Source: Streptomyces sp. NRRL B-1140 (GTDB taxonomy: Bacteria > Actinomycetota > Actinomycetes > Streptomycetales > Streptomycetaceae). From it: a stretch of DNA of 64,000 bases. The notes under the pieces were generated by a model. The model did no database searches. It was not told the origin of the DNA and was given only the letters and a program-made list of their open reading frames with translations. Position 1 is the first letter of the stretch. The number at the start of each line of letters is the position of its first letter. The DNA lies in assembly GCF_001280065.1 (NCBI RefSeq), contig NZ_LGEA01000058.1, forward strand, positions 1 through 64,000, written 5' to 3'. A program made the position numbers and the translations under genes. Positions 17,900 through 26,687 of this stretch are shown one piece after another.

Positions 17900-17946
17900 C
17901 CAAGGACGCCGGTCGCGGCCGTCCGGCCCACCCGGCCGGTGGCCCC

Positions 17947-18402
17947 TCAGCCGACGCGACGAAGATCGGCGACGAGGCGGAAGCGTTCCAGAACCACCGG
18001 CGTCGTGTCGTCCACGGTGAAACGGGGGTCCTGCAGAGCCGCACGCATCTCCTCGCCGTGCCAGAACCGCTCGTGCCCTTCTCGCCACTCGGCCACGTCG
18101 GCATGCCCCTCACCCTCGGCCAGCACATGGGCGAGATCGACCTGGGCCAGCGGGACGACGCGCACACCCACCACCTCGATCACCGCGACCGGACGACCGG
18201 CGGAGTCGACGACCACGGAACGGTCCCCGACGGCCGGCAACGGGTCACCCTCGTGCTCATAGTCGATGACCAGACCTGTCGTTGAGGTCTTGGAACCGTC
18301 GAGGATCGCCGCGACGAGCCTGTCGCGCAGTGGGCCGGGGAAGGCGAACTCGACCCTGGGCATCGACGCGACGGCGGCGGGTGAGAAGAGATCGGGGGCC
18401 AT
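17947..18402 (-). CDS. ASCH-domain protein
   Basis: 151 residues from ATG 18402; longer upstream frames run into low-quality sequence and were not used. The core (VEFAFPGPLRDRLVAAILDGSKTSTTGL, DRSVVVDSAGRPVAVIEVVGVRVVP, then WREGHERFWH) matches ASCH domains of the PUA-like fold, which often bind RNA; some act on modified nucleosides as amidohydrolases. The Lys/Thr near GSKTSTTG is in the usual position of the conserved ASCH motif. It ends 48 nt from the kinase stop in the convergent direction and may belong to the mobile segment to its right (inference). Confidence 0.8.
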   Translation of the reverse strand: MAPDLFSPAAVASMPRVEFAFPGPLRDRLVAAILDGSKTSTTGLVIDYEHEGDPLPAVGDRSVVVDSAGRPVAVIEVVGVRVVPLAQVDLAHVLAEGEGHADVAEWREGHERFWHGEEMRAALQDPRFTVDDTTPVVLERFRLVADLRRVG

Positions 18403-18495
18403 GCGACGACCGTAACGGCCCCCGGAAACGTTCAGCGGCAAGATCGTATTCTGCAGCGGGCGAGACGTGCCATACGAACCAGCAGGAGGTTGACC

Positions 18496-19140
18496 ATGGT
18501 CACACTGACCGCCGTCGCAGGAGTGGCTCTGGTCGAGCTGGGCATGGCCCTGACCCCAGGGCCGAACATGATCCACCTTGCCTCCCGCGCGATCACCCAA
18601 GGCCGAAGAGCGGGCCTGGTCAGCCTGAGTGGAACCGCAGTGGGCTTCGTGTGCTACCTGTTGGCCGCGGCGGCGGGGCTGTCCGCGTTGTTCGCCGCCG
18701 TGCCGGTGGCGTTCACCGTGGTCAAGCTTGTCGGCGCCGCCTACCTGGCCTACCTCGCGTGGGGCATGGTCAAGCCCGGTGGCAGTTCGCCGTTCGCCCC
18801 GAGCCGAGATCTGCCTGAAGTCTCAGACGCCCGCCTGTTCTCGATGGGGTTGCTGACCAACCTGCTCAACCCCAAGATCGCTCTGATGTACGCCGCCCTA
18901 CTGCCCCAGTTCATGGACGCGCACGCAGGTCCGGCCTGGGGGCAACTGCTCCAGCTCGGTGGTGTGCAGATCATCGTGGGGCTGTCCGTCAACGCCCTGG
19001 TCGTGCTGGGCGCGGCGCGGGTGTCGGGGTTTCTGGCCGCCCGGCCGCGGGCCATGACCGCCCAGCGGTTCACGGCGGGCGGCCTGCTCGGCGCCTTCGC
19101 GCTGCGTACCGCCCTGTCCCGCGCGCCCGTCAGCACCTGA
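18496..19140 (+). CDS. LysE/RhtB-family amino-acid exporter
   Basis: 214 residues from ATG 18496 with AGGAGG at 18484-18489; a TTG at 18490 is too close to the ribosome-binding site. Six hydrophobic helices are visible, and the N-terminal signature GMALTPGPNMIHLASRAITQGRRAGL is the strongly conserved LysE/RhtB entry motif; NLLNPKIALMYAALLPQF is the second conserved block. Family members export amino acids such as lysine, homoserine or threonine. It is transcribed away from the ASCH gene. Its 3' end abuts the integration scar at 19204-19342, so it may be cargo of an older element. Confidence 0.88.
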   Translation: MVTLTAVAGVALVELGMALTPGPNMIHLASRAITQGRRAGLVSLSGTAVGFVCYLLAAAAGLSALFAAVPVAFTVVKLVGAAYLAYLAWGMVKPGGSSPFAPSRDLPEVSDARLFSMGLLTNLLNPKIALMYAALLPQFMDAHAGPAWGQLLQLGGVQIIVGLSVNALVVLGAARVSGFLAARPRAMTAQRFTAGGLLGAFALRTALSRAPVST

Positions 19141-19203
19141 GCCAGGTCTTCAGTGCCACCTGTGGGTGTCGGAGCACTCGCTCCTGTCCAGCCCGCAGGA
19201 GCC

Positions 19204-19233
19204 GGAGGGCGGGCGGGGGACACGGCGGGCTGA
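19204..19233 (+). pseudogene. 3'-end scar of an integrase gene (older copy)
   Basis: The bases ending in TGA at 19231-19233 encode an AGDTAG stop, closely matching the AGDTTD stop of the integrase remnant ending at 20383. The DNA around both stops stays similar through the terminator and into the tRNA 3' end. Everything upstream of the last codons is lost. It is best read as the 3' tip of a second integrase inserted earlier at the same tRNA. Confidence 0.55.
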
Positions 19234-19250
19234 ACGCGGCCCCGGAAACA

Positions 19251-19292
19251 CTCAGGGCCAGGCGGAGGAATGATTTTCCGCCTGGCCCTGAG
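19251..19292 (+). terminator. Terminator of the older integrase scar
   Basis: Arms 19251-19266 and 19277-19292 pair perfectly over 16 bp, with a 10-nt loop ending in TTT. It is the counterpart of the hairpin at 20403-20443. Confidence 0.75.
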
Positions 19293-19299
19293 CCGTATG

Positions 19300-19342
19300 G
19301 AGCGGGCGACGGGAATCGAACCCGCGTAGCTAGTTTGGAAGA
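19300..19342. repeat. Attachment-site copy: duplicated 3' end of tRNA-Gly (left)
   Basis: These 43 bp are identical to 20452-20494 and contain the 3' part of tRNA-Gly(UCC), from the anticodon loop to the discriminator base. Downstream of 19342 the sequence diverges, so this is not a tRNA gene. It is the classic left junction of an element integrated into a tRNA 3' end. Confidence 0.9.
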
Positions 19343-19531
19343 TCGCGTATGCGGACCAGGTCTGAGCTGGAGATGTCCTGACCTGGTCCTTTCCGCTGCA
19401 CTCGCCGTGGTTCCCCGTGTTTCCCCGCCGTGCTCCGCCTCTCGGGGCACGGGGAGGGCACGTCTCTCTTACCTGCGGCCGTGTATTGGGGCGGCAGGAC
19501 CCTTCCGGCTCGGAAGGACCCCAGAAATGCG

Positions 19532-19927
19532 CTAGTCCTGCGATGCCAGGGAGCGCACGACGCAGAACTCGTTGCCCTCGGGGTCGGCCATGACCACCCA
19601 GCTCCGGTCCGGGCCCTGGCCCACGTCCGTCCTGGTGGCGCCGAGGCCGAGCAGCCTGATCACCTCGTCCTCGGTGCTGGCGTCGATCGGGCTGACGTCG
19701 AGGTGGAGCCGGTTCTTCACAGCTTTGCCCTCCGGCACCTGGACGAACACCAGGGTGGTCGGCATCTGACGGGCCCGGACCTCTTCGACGGTTGGCACCC
19801 AGGAGCCGATCTCGACGCTGTCCTCGCTACGGTCGATCACCTTGAAATCGAAGACCTCGCACCAGAAGGCGGCGAGCCGCTCCGGGTCGTGGCAGTCAAC
19901 ACTCAACTCAGTGAACCTGCTTGTCAT
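19532..19927 (-). CDS. VOC-superfamily (glyoxalase-like) protein
   Basis: 131 residues from ATG 19927, which is preceded on the minus strand by GGGAGA. The layout FTELSVDCHDPERLAAFWCEVFDF...RLHLDVSPID...VVMADPEGNEFCVV matches single-domain VOC proteins of the glyoxalase-like type found widely in actinobacteria. Such proteins bind a metal or small ligand; a resistance or dioxygenase role cannot be separated from sequence. It lies between the two tRNA-Gly repeats, so it is the only intact cargo gene of the younger integrated segment. Confidence 0.8.
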   Translation of the reverse strand: MTSRFTELSVDCHDPERLAAFWCEVFDFKVIDRSEDSVEIGSWVPTVEEVRARQMPTTLVFVQVPEGKAVKNRLHLDVSPIDASTEDEVIRLLGLGATRTDVGQGPDRSWVVMADPEGNEFCVVRSLASQD

Positions 19928-20038
19928 GCTTCTCCCAGATAGTACGAACGGGGCTCAGCGTAGGCCGCCCGTCCGACGGATCGGAGATCTCTTTGACCAG
20001 GGACATCAGACGGGTTTGACCCGGAGGAACCGCCTAGC

Positions 20039-20383
20039 GTGCCCACCCGGTCGGTGGAGCGGCTTTGGGCAACTCCCCGCCGCAACCACTTCAACCGGCT
20101 GTGGCAGAAGGCGTGCAATGAGACCGGGATCAAGGGCCTGCACTTCCATGATCTTCGGCACACGGGCAACACTCTCGCGGCCTCCACGGGGGCGAGCACG
20201 CGTGAGCTGATGACACGCATGGGTCACAGCACGGCCCGGGCCGCGCTGATCTATCAGCACGCAAGCGCCGAACGTGACCGGCTGATCGCCGACGCTCTGA
20301 GCGCCCTCGTCGACAAGGGCCGGAAGACCAAGAAGAAGCAAGATCCAGAGCGGAAGGGGCACGCGGGGGACACGACGGACTGA
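20039..20383 (+). pseudogene. int: Tyrosine integrase, C-terminal catalytic remnant
   Basis: 114 residues from GTG 20039, with an in-frame TAG just upstream. It keeps the second half of the tyrosine-recombinase catalytic core: FHDLRHT (H-x-x-R), RMGHSTARAALIYQHA (His and the nucleophilic Tyr), then a basic tail. The N-terminal SAM-like domain and the first catalytic Arg are missing, while related actinobacterial integrases have about 350-450 residues. It cannot be an active integrase alone. The stop is 69 nt from the tRNA-Gly repeat, the normal position of an integrase beside its att site. Confidence 0.85.
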
Positions 20384-20402
20384 ACACGCCCCCGGAAAAC
20401 GA

Positions 20403-20443
20403 TCAGGGCCAGGCGGAGGAATGATCCTCTGACCTGGCCCTGA
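20403..20443 (+). terminator. Terminator of the integrase remnant
   Basis: Arms 20403-20413 and 20433-20443 pair over 11 bp, with an additional internal GAGGA/TCCTC pairing. It is homologous to 19251-19292, showing that both scars come from related elements. Confidence 0.7.
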
Positions 20444-20451
20444 GCCGTTCA

Positions 20452-20494
20452 GAGCGGGCGACGGGAATCGAACCCGCGTAGCTAGTTTGGAAGA
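20452..20494. repeat. Attachment-site copy inside the intact tRNA-Gly (right)
   Basis: 43 bp identical to 19300-19342. Here the repeat continues into a complete tRNA, so integration preserved the functional gene on this side. Confidence 0.9.
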
Positions 20495-20523
20495 CTAGGG
20501 CTCTACCATTGAGCTACGCCCGC
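20453..20523 (-). tRNA. tRNA-Gly (anticodon UCC)
   Basis: Read on the minus strand, 71 nt fold into a full cloverleaf: acceptor GCGGGCG pairs with CGCCCGC, D-stem GCTC/GAGC, anticodon stem CTAGT/ACTAG with loop CTTCCAA (anticodon TCC), and a T-arm with TTCGATT. CCA is not encoded. It is the integration target of the adjacent element. Confidence 0.95.
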
Positions 20524-20687
20524 ACAGCACGCGCCACAGGTCGGGTGACCGCGGCACTGAAGGCATCGTAGCGGGTCGGCCCCCTCCGTCGCACACCGCA
20601 TTCCCGCCGGAGACGGCGCGGCACACACCCTCGGGAAATGCGGCGGCCGTACCGCCGTGCGGCATGTACCCTACGTGTCGCACCAGA

Positions 20688-20764
20688 CGGGGTGTGGCGC
20701 AGCTTGGTAGCGCGTCCGCTTTGGGAGCGGAAGGCCGTGGGTTCAAATCCCGCCACCCCGACCA
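20688..20764 (+). tRNA. tRNA-Pro (anticodon UGG)
   Basis: 77 nt including an encoded CCA at 20762-20764. Acceptor CGGGGTG pairs with CACCCCG, and the anticodon loop TTTGGGA gives TGG. It is divergent from tRNA-Gly, 164 bp away. Confidence 0.95.
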
Positions 20765-20770
20765 GCCACC

Positions 20771-20812
20771 CGATCACCTCGCGTGATCGCCCATCTGATC
20801 ACTCATGTGATC
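20771..20812. promoter_or_regulatory. Array of four GATCAC/GTGATC half-sites (two palindromes) upstream of the tig promoter
   Basis: CGATCAC-N5-GTGATCG at 20771-20789 and GATCAC-N4-GTGATC at 20797-20812 form two inverted repeats 7 bp apart. The first may serve as a tRNA-Pro terminator. The second ends 6 bp before the -35 of the tig promoter, where an operator could also sit. Regulator unknown. Confidence 0.5.
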
Positions 20813-20817
20813 GCCTT

Positions 20818-20846
20818 TTGGGCGGTGTAGTCGCTGCCGTTACTAT
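20818..20846 (+). promoter_or_regulatory. Predicted tig promoter
   Basis: TTGGGC (20818-20823), a 17-bp spacer and TACTAT (20841-20846) match a vegetative sigma promoter. This gives a leader of about 107 nt before the tig start. Confidence 0.6.
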
Positions 20847-20959
20847 GCAAGCTGCACGCCCGTGTGTCTCATCGTCTGAAGTCCTCCGGGCGGCGAAATC
20901 CGCCGGGCCGTTCTGGCCCCGGCAGAAACCAAGAAGTCAGCCATCAAGGAGACCGAACC

Positions 20960-22339
20960 GTGAAGAGCGCCGTGGAGACCCTGAACCCGACTCGGGTTCG
21001 GCTCACTGTCGAGGTGCCCTTCGAGGAGCTCAAGGACAGCCTCGACGCGGCGTACAAGAAGATCAACCAGCAGGTCACGGTGAAGGGCTTCCGCAAGGGC
21101 AAGGTCCCGGCCCGGGTCATCGACCAGCGGTTCGGCCGCGGTGCGGTTCTGGAGGAGGCGGTCAACGACGCGCTTCCGAAGTTCTACACCGACGCGGTCA
21201 ACGAGGCCGAGCTCAGCGTGCTGGGCCAGCCCGAGGTCGACATCACGGAGCTGAAGGACGGCGAGACGCTGAACTTCACCGCCGAGGTCGACATCCGTCC
21301 CACGATCGAGATCCCGGACTTCTCCGGCATCGAGGTCGAGGTCGACGCGGTCGAGGTCACCGACGAGGACGTCGACAAGGCCGTCGAGGAGCTGCGCGAG
21401 CGCTTCGCCTCCACCGCCCCGGTCGAGCGTGCCGCCGAGGACGGCGACGTCGTGACGATCGACCTGCAGGCCAAGGTCGACGGCGAGGTGCTCGAGGACG
21501 GCGTCGCCGACGGCGTGTCCTACACCATCGGCTCCGGCGAGCTGCTGGACGGCATCGACGACGCCGTGAAGGGCCTGGAGGCCGGTGGCGAGGCCACCTT
21601 CACCTCCGAGCTCAAGGGCGGCTCCGCCGCCGGCAAGGAGGCCGAGGTCACCGTCAAGGTCACCCAGGTCGCCAAGCGTGAACTGCCCGAGCTGGACGAC
21701 GAGTTCGCGCAGCTCGCCTCCGAGTTCGACACCATCGAGGAGCTGCGCGCGGACAGCCGCAAGCGCCTCGAGAACATGAAGCAGTACGACCAGGCCACGC
21801 AGGCCCAGGAGCGCGTCCTCGAGAAGCTGCTCGAGCTGGTCGAGGTCCCCGTCCCCGAGAAGCTGCTCGAGGACGAGGTCAACACCCGCAAGCACAACCT
21901 CGAGCACCACCAGCTCGGCCAGATGGGCCTCGACCTCGCGAAGTACCTGGAGATCCAGGGCAAGAGCGAGGAGGAGTTCGAGACCGAGACCCGCGAGGCC
22001 GCGGTCAAGGGCATCAAGACCCAGTTCGTGCTCGACGAGCTCGTCAAGCAGGAGAAGCTCAACGTCAACCAGGAGGAGCTCACCGAGCACCTCATGCGCC
22101 GTGCGGCCTCCTCCGGCATGTCCCCCGACCAGTTCGCCCAGGCGGTCGTCGAGGGTGGCCAGGTTCCGCTCCTGGTCGGCGAGGTCGCCCGCGGCAAGGC
22201 CCTGGCCGTCGTGGTCGAGAAGGCCACGGTCAAGGACACCAACGGCGAGATCGTCGACCTCGACGACGAAGAGGACGAGACCGAGTCCGCGGAGGCCGAG
22301 GCCACGGAGGCCCCCGCCGAGGAGAAGACCGAGGGCTGA
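20960..22339 (+). CDS. tig: Trigger factor
   Basis: 459 residues from GTG 20960, with AAGGAG at 20946-20951. The N-terminal ribosome-binding domain (1-~115) has the loop region [19 protein letters not shown] (the GFRxGKxP signature that docks on L23). It is followed by an FKBP-type PPIase domain (about 150-235; [16 protein letters not shown]...) and the helical C-terminal chaperone domain, ending in a long acidic Glu/Ala tail. It binds nascent chains at the exit tunnel. It is placed directly upstream of clpP1-clpP2-clpX, the conserved actinobacterial arrangement, but separated from them by a terminator. Confidence 0.97.
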   Translation: MKSAVETLNPTRVRLTVEVPFEELKDSLDAAYKKINQQVTVKGFRKGKVPARVIDQRFGRGAVLEEAVNDALPKFYTDAVNEAELSVLGQPEVDITELKDGETLNFTAEVDIRPTIEIPDFSGIEVEVDAVEVTDEDVDKAVEELRERFASTAPVERAAEDGDVVTIDLQAKVDGEVLEDGVADGVSYTIGSGELLDGIDDAVKGLEAGGEATFTSELKGGSAAGKEAEVTVKVTQVAKRELPELDDEFAQLASEFDTIEELRADSRKRLENMKQYDQATQAQERVLEKLLELVEVPVPEKLLEDEVNTRKHNLEHHQLGQMGLDLAKYLEIQGKSEEEFETETREAAVKGIKTQFVLDELVKQEKLNVNQEELTEHLMRRAASSGMSPDQFAQAVVEGGQVPLLVGEVARGKALAVVVEKATVKDTNGEIVDLDDEEDETESAEAEATEAPAEEKTEG

Positions 22340-22362
22340 GTCCCGGTCGCGGTGAGTTCGTG

Positions 22363-22394
22363 AGAAGGCCCTGGGGCACGCCCCAGGGCCTTCT
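22363..22394 (+). terminator. tig terminator
   Basis: A 14-bp perfect stem (22363-22376 with 22381-22394), loop CACG, followed by TG. It lies 24 nt after the tig stop and separates tig from the clpP operon. Confidence 0.85.
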
Positions 22395-22418
22395 TGTCAC
22401 CGTGGCGGCGGGCGCCCT

Positions 22419-22464
22419 CAGGGGCGCGGGGAACTGCGCGACAAGCCCCCACACGCCCGCAGCC
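22419..22464. repeat. Dispersed Streptomyces intergenic repeat, copy 1
   Basis: A 46-bp element beginning CAGGGGCGCGGGGAACTGCG and ending CCCGCAGCC. The same element occurs at 29441-29486, with differences only in the middle. I recognise this motif as widespread between Streptomyces genes; its function is not established. Confidence 0.8.
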
Positions 22465-22681
22465 CGGCGATCGCGGAAGCACCCTCGGCGAGACCGCACG
22501 GCCCCACCGGCGGAGCCCACCGCGCTACGCCCCCGGCGAACACTCCCATCTCCGGGATTCCCCGAAGGGACCCGCGCGTTAGGGTCCATGAATACGAGGG
22601 CAGTGGAGTCCCCGAACGGCTCCTAGCCCCTAGGGAAACGTGAGACGGCCCGGCGCCGTCGTAAGACGAGCAGGTGGATAC

Positions 22682-23299
22682 GTGACGAATCTGATGCCCT
22701 CAGCCGCCGGCGAGCCTTCCATCGGTGGTGGCCTCGGCGACCAGGTCTACAACCGGCTGCTCAACGAGCGGATCATCTTCCTCGGCCAGCCGGTCGACGA
22801 CGACATTGCCAACAAGATCACCGCACAGCTGCTGCTCCTTGCCGCCGACCCGGACAAGGACATCTACCTGTACATCAACAGCCCCGGCGGTTCGATCACG
22901 GCCGGCATGGCGATCTACGACACCATGCAGTTCATCAAGAACGACGTGGTGACCATCGCCATGGGCCTGGCGGCCTCGATGGGTCAGTTCCTGCTCAGCG
23001 CCGGCACCCCCGGCAAGCGCTTCGCGCTGCCGAATGCCGAGATCCTGATCCACCAGCCCTCCGCCGGCCTCGCCGGCTCGGCCTCGGACATCAAGATCCA
23101 CGCCGAGCGGCTGCTGCACACCAAGAAGCGCATGGCCGAGCTCACGTCCCAGCACACGGGGCAGTCGGTCGAGCAGATCACCCGCGACTCGGACCGCGAC
23201 CGCTGGTTCGACGCCTTCGAGGCCAAGGAGTACGGCCTCATCGACGACGTGATTCCCACGGCCGCCGGTATGCCGGGCGGCGGCGGCACCGGGGCCTGA
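22682..23299 (+). CDS. clpP1: ATP-dependent Clp protease proteolytic subunit 1
   Basis: 205 residues from GTG 22682 ([12 protein letters not shown]...); ATG 22694 is a possible processed or alternative start. The catalytic triad is visible: S99 in GLAASMGQ, H124 in ILIHQPSAG and D173 in [22 protein letters not shown] is the usual oligomerisation/substrate-groove motif. In Streptomyces ClpP1 and ClpP2 form a mixed tetradecamer that works with ClpX or ClpC. Followed by clpP2 after 109 nt, so the two are probably one transcript. Confidence 0.97.
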   Translation: MTNLMPSAAGEPSIGGGLGDQVYNRLLNERIIFLGQPVDDDIANKITAQLLLLAADPDKDIYLYINSPGGSITAGMAIYDTMQFIKNDVVTIAMGLAASMGQFLLSAGTPGKRFALPNAEILIHQPSAGLAGSASDIKIHAERLLHTKKRMAELTSQHTGQSVEQITRDSDRDRWFDAFEAKEYGLIDDVIPTAAGMPGGGGTGA

Positions 23300-23408
23300 G
23301 CGGTCCCCACGGGGCCTGCGGCGCCCCGTGAGGCCCACGGAGCCCTCCCGGGCCCCAGCGACCCCGTACAGCCCCAGCCGACCGCCTCAGCCCTTTTCAG
23401 GAGACACC

Positions 23409-24116
23409 GTGAACCAGTTCCCCGGCAGCGGGATCTACGACCGTATGCACGCCGTGCAGGACATGAGCGCCTCGCAGGGTCGCTACACCGGCCCGCAGGC
23501 CGAGTCCCGCTACGTCATCCCGCGCTTCGTCGAGCGCACCTCCCAGGGCATTCGCGAGTACGACCCGTACGCGAAGCTCTTCGAGGAGCGAGTCATCTTC
23601 CTCGGCGTCCAGATCGACGACGCCTCCGCCAACGACGTCATGGCGCAGCTGCTGTGCCTGGAGTCGATGGACCCCGACCGTGACATCTCGGTCTACATCA
23701 ACAGCCCCGGCGGCTCCTTCACGGCGCTCACCGCGATCTACGACACGATGCAGTACGTGAAGCCGGACATCCAGACGGTCTGCATGGGCCAGGCCGCCTC
23801 TGCCGCCGCCGTCCTGCTGGCCGCCGGTACGCCGGGCAAGCGCATGGCCCTGCCGAACGCGCGCGTGCTGATCCACCAGCCGTACAGCGAGACCGGCCGC
23901 GGTCAGGTCTCCGACCTGGAGATCGCCGCCAACGAGATCCTCCGGATGCGCTCGCAGCTGGAGGAGATGCTGGCCAAGCACTCCACCACGCCGGTCGAGA
24001 AGATCCGCGAGGACATCGAGCGCGACAAGATCCTCACGGCCGAGGACGCGCTGAGCTACGGCCTGGTCGACCAGATCATCACCACCCGGAAGATGGACAA
24101 CTCGAGCCTGCGTTGA
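23409..24116 (+). CDS. clpP2: ATP-dependent Clp protease proteolytic subunit 2
   Basis: 235 residues from GTG 23409 with CAGGAG upstream; longer frames into the intergenic spacer are not supported. The N-terminal ~55 residues form a propeptide-like extension before the ClpP fold. The triad is S131 (GQAASAAAV), H156 (VLIHQPYS) and D206 (ERDKIL). It partners with ClpP1 in the heteromeric core. A large hairpin begins 25 nt after its stop, in the spacer to clpX. Confidence 0.97.
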   Translation: MNQFPGSGIYDRMHAVQDMSASQGRYTGPQAESRYVIPRFVERTSQGIREYDPYAKLFEERVIFLGVQIDDASANDVMAQLLCLESMDPDRDISVYINSPGGSFTALTAIYDTMQYVKPDIQTVCMGQAASAAAVLLAAGTPGKRMALPNARVLIHQPYSETGRGQVSDLEIAANEILRMRSQLEEMLAKHSTTPVEKIREDIERDKILTAEDALSYGLVDQIITTRKMDNSSLR

Positions 24117-24140
24117 GGCGAGAGGCTGTAACGTCTGCCG

Positions 24141-24192
24141 CCCCTTGGCACGGTTTGGCTCGGTTCACGTCAAAGCGAACCGCGCCAAGGGG
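24141..24192 (+). terminator. Long hairpin between clpP2 and clpX (terminator or leader structure)
   Basis: CCCCTTGGC (24141-24149) pairs with GCCAAGGGG (24184-24192). After one mismatch, CGGTTTG (24151-24157) pairs with CGAACCG (24176-24182, one G-U). A second CGGTTC at 24161-24166 can compete for the same partner, so two folds are possible. No U-tract follows. It may terminate the clpP operon or act as a clpX leader switch. Confidence 0.6.
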
Positions 24193-24297
24193 GGCCCGAA
24201 CGGGGGGCCCGGCAAGGTACCGTCGGACATAAGGCAGCACCAGGAGTCCGCTGGACGTCGGCGTCCAGGAGTCTCCCAGGCGAAGGGGAAGCACACC

Positions 24298-25584
24298 GTG
24301 GCACGCATCGGTGACGGCGGCGATCTGCTCAAGTGCTCGTTCTGCGGCAAGAGCCAGAAGCAGGTCAAGAAGCTCATCGCAGGGCCCGGTGTGTACATCT
24401 GCGACGAGTGCATCGATCTCTGCAACGAGATCATCGAGGAAGAGCTCGCGGAGACCAGTGAGGTCCGCTGGGAGGAACTCCCGAAGCCCCGCGAGATCTA
24501 CGAGTTCCTCGAGGGCTACGTGGTCGGCCAGGAGGCCGCCAAGAAGGCCCTCTCCGTAGCGGTGTACAACCACTACAAGCGCGTCCAGGCCGGCGAGAAC
24601 GGCGGGGCGAACGGCCGGGACGACGCCATCGAGTTGGCGAAGTCCAACATCCTGCTCCTCGGCCCCACGGGCTCCGGCAAGACCCTCCTCGCGCAGACCC
24701 TCGCGCGCATGCTGAACGTCCCCTTCGCGATCGCCGACGCCACGGCCCTCACGGAGGCCGGTTACGTCGGCGAGGACGTCGAGAACATCCTGCTCAAGCT
24801 GATCCAGGCGGCCGACTACGACGTCAAGAAGGCCGAGACCGGGATCATCTACATCGACGAGATCGACAAGGTCGCGCGGAAGAGTGAAAACCCCTCGATC
24901 ACCCGCGACGTGTCGGGCGAGGGCGTCCAGCAGGCCCTGCTGAAGATCCTGGAGGGCACCACCGCCTCGGTCCCGCCGCAGGGCGGCCGCAAGCACCCCC
25001 ACCAGGAGTTCATCCAGATCGACACGACGAACGTGCTGTTCATCGTGGGCGGTGCCTTCGCCGGCCTGGAGAAGATCATCGAGGCCCGGGCGGGCGCCAA
25101 GGGCATCGGCTTCGGCGCGCAGATCCGCTCCAAGCGCGAGATGGAGTCCAAGGACCAGTTCCAGGAGGTCATGCCGGAGGACCTGGTCAAGTTCGGCATG
25201 ATCCCCGAGTTCATCGGCCGTCTCCCGGTCATCACCTCGGTCCACAACCTCGACCGCGAGGCCCTGCTCCAGATCCTCGTCGAGCCGCGCAACGCGCTGG
25301 TGAAGCAATACCAGCGCCTCTTCGAACTCGACGGCGTGGAGCTGGACTTCGAGCGCGAGGCCCTCGAAGCCATCGCCGACCAGGCCATCCTCCGCCAGAC
25401 CGGCGCGCGCGGCCTGCGCGCCATCATGGAGGAAGTCCTCCAGGGCGTGATGTACGAGGTCCCGTCCCGCAAGGACGTCGCCCGCGTCGTCATCACGGCG
25501 GACGTCGTCCAGTCGAACGTCAACCCGACGCTGATCCCGCGGGACGCGCGGGGGCGGGGGCCGGGCGAGCAGAAGACGGCGTAG
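24298..25584 (+). CDS. clpX: Clp protease ATP-binding subunit ClpX
   Basis: 428 residues from GTG 24298, behind GAAGGGG; the open frame further upstream crosses the hairpin and is not used. The N-terminal zinc-binding domain has C13, C16, C35 and C38. The AAA+ module has Walker A GPTGSGKT (122-129) and Walker [10 protein letters not shown], and the RKHPHQEF and IGFGAQ segments around it are typical of ClpX. It unfolds tagged substrates and feeds them to ClpP1P2. It has a ~180-nt leader of its own, separate from clpP2. Confidence 0.98.
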   Translation: MARIGDGGDLLKCSFCGKSQKQVKKLIAGPGVYICDECIDLCNEIIEEELAETSEVRWEELPKPREIYEFLEGYVVGQEAAKKALSVAVYNHYKRVQAGENGGANGRDDAIELAKSNILLLGPTGSGKTLLAQTLARMLNVPFAIADATALTEAGYVGEDVENILLKLIQAADYDVKKAETGIIYIDEIDKVARKSENPSITRDVSGEGVQQALLKILEGTTASVPPQGGRKHPHQEFIQIDTTNVLFIVGGAFAGLEKIIEARAGAKGIGFGAQIRSKREMESKDQFQEVMPEDLVKFGMIPEFIGRLPVITSVHNLDREALLQILVEPRNALVKQYQRLFELDGVELDFEREALEAIADQAILRQTGARGLRAIMEEVLQGVMYEVPSRKDVARVVITADVVQSNVNPTLIPRDARGRGPGEQKTA

Positions 25585-25601
25585 CCGACCAGCACACGCG
25601 A

Positions 25602-25628
25602 AAGGCGCCCAGCACTGCTGGGCGCCTT
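25602..25628. terminator. Bidirectional terminator after clpX
   Basis: A 12-bp perfect stem (25602-25613 with 25617-25628) with loop ACT and flanking TTCG on one side. It lies between the convergent stops of clpX (25584) and the membrane protein gene (25643). Confidence 0.85.
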
Positions 25629-25642
25629 CGTCGTGTCCGGCG

Positions 25643-26596
25643 TCAGGCGGCGACGCGGACTTCCTTGCGGGCCTTGGTGGTGAGATCGATCGCCACGTCC
25701 TTGGTGACGCCCTGCGCCGCGTCACCCGGCGACACGATGGCGATGGTGCTGTAGTCGGCCCACGCGCAGAACCAGTTGGTCTTCTCCTGCTTGGTCAGCC
25801 GGTCCATGCCCTTGATCGCCTGGCACTTCATGACCGCGCCGTCGAGGTCGGCCTCCTCGGCCTCTCCGACCGGTCGGGGCTTGCCGGACCCGGTGGCGGC
25901 TTCCTTGTCCAACGACTTCTTGAAGTTGGCGAGGAACAGATCCAGCGTCGCCTCCGGGTCGGCGATCTCGCCGTAGGCGCCGGCCACCGACAGGGTCTTG
26001 GCCGTCGCCATCTTCGCCGCGGACGACGGGTCGTCGGGGTCGTAGTCGCTCAGGTCCACCGTGGTGTACTGGCCCGCCGCGGTCTTGGCGTTCTTGACGC
26101 CGGTCTTCTCCAGTTCGGACGTCGAGTCGCTGCCGACGGTCGCTCCGTCCTTCGTGATCCGCTTGTACTCGCTGAGCACGGTCGCCGGCGTCGTCAGCTT
26201 GTGGGGTCCGTCGTCCTCCAGGCCACCGCCGCCGCCGATCACGAAGTAGGCGCCCACGGCGATCGCGGCGACAACCGCGACAGCGCCGATGATGATGCCC
26301 GTCTTCTTCTTGCCGCCACCCGGGGGCGGGGGCTGGGGGACGCCGTACTGGGGCTGCTGGCCGTAGGGCGGCTGCTGGCCGTTCTGGGGCTGCTGGCCGT
26401 AGGGGGCCTGCTGGGGCGGGACGCCCTGCGGGGGCTGCTGCGGGTAGCCGTAGCCGGGCTGGGGCGGAGGGGCCTGCTGGGGGTAGCCGTAGCCGGGCTG
26501 GGGCGCCTGCGGCGGCTGGCCGTACGGGCCGGGCTGGCCGTACGGGCCGGGCTGCTGGGGCTGCCCGCCGTACGGGCCCGGCTGGTTGTAGCTCAT
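25643..26596 (-). CDS. Bitopic membrane protein with Pro/Gln/Gly/Tyr-rich cytosolic tail and extracellular domain
   Basis: 317 residues. Residues 1-95 are a low-complexity [15 protein letters not shown] repeat region, probably disordered in the cytosol. KKK stops it before one transmembrane helix (about 99-121), and the remaining ~195 residues lie outside. That ectodomain is Lys/Asp/Ala-rich and contains two cysteines (in MKCQAIKG and NWFCAWAD) that may form a disulphide. This plan is common in Streptomyces proteins of unknown function. It is divergent from valS, sharing a 138-bp promoter region with a perfect palindrome. Confidence 0.65.
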   Translation of the reverse strand: MSYNQPGPYGGQPQQPGPYGQPGPYGQPPQAPQPGYGYPQQAPPPQPGYGYPQQPPQGVPPQQAPYGQQPQNGQQPPYGQQPQYGVPQPPPPGGGKKKTGIIIGAVAVVAAIAVGAYFVIGGGGGLEDDGPHKLTTPATVLSEYKRITKDGATVGSDSTSELEKTGVKNAKTAAGQYTTVDLSDYDPDDPSSAAKMATAKTLSVAGAYGEIADPEATLDLFLANFKKSLDKEAATGSGKPRPVGEAEEADLDGAVMKCQAIKGMDRLTKQEKTNWFCAWADYSTIAIVSPGDAAQGVTKDVAIDLTTKARKEVRVAA

Positions 26597-26687
26597 GTTC
26601 TGGGTTCCCCTCCAGATGCTTATGTGTTCCGGACATCCTGGCCCAGACCCGCCGTGTGCATGGCATCGGGGCCCCCACCGTTACAAA

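Noticed and set aside
19300..19342. A second tRNA-Gly gene
   Set aside because: Only the 3' part of the tRNA is present; the 5' half and cloverleaf are missing, so it is an attachment-site copy.
24160..24181. ClgR-type operator upstream of clpX (GGTTC ... GCGAACC)
   Set aside because: The half-sites resemble, but do not match in spacing, the ClgR consensus I remember; the pattern is better explained by the hairpin.
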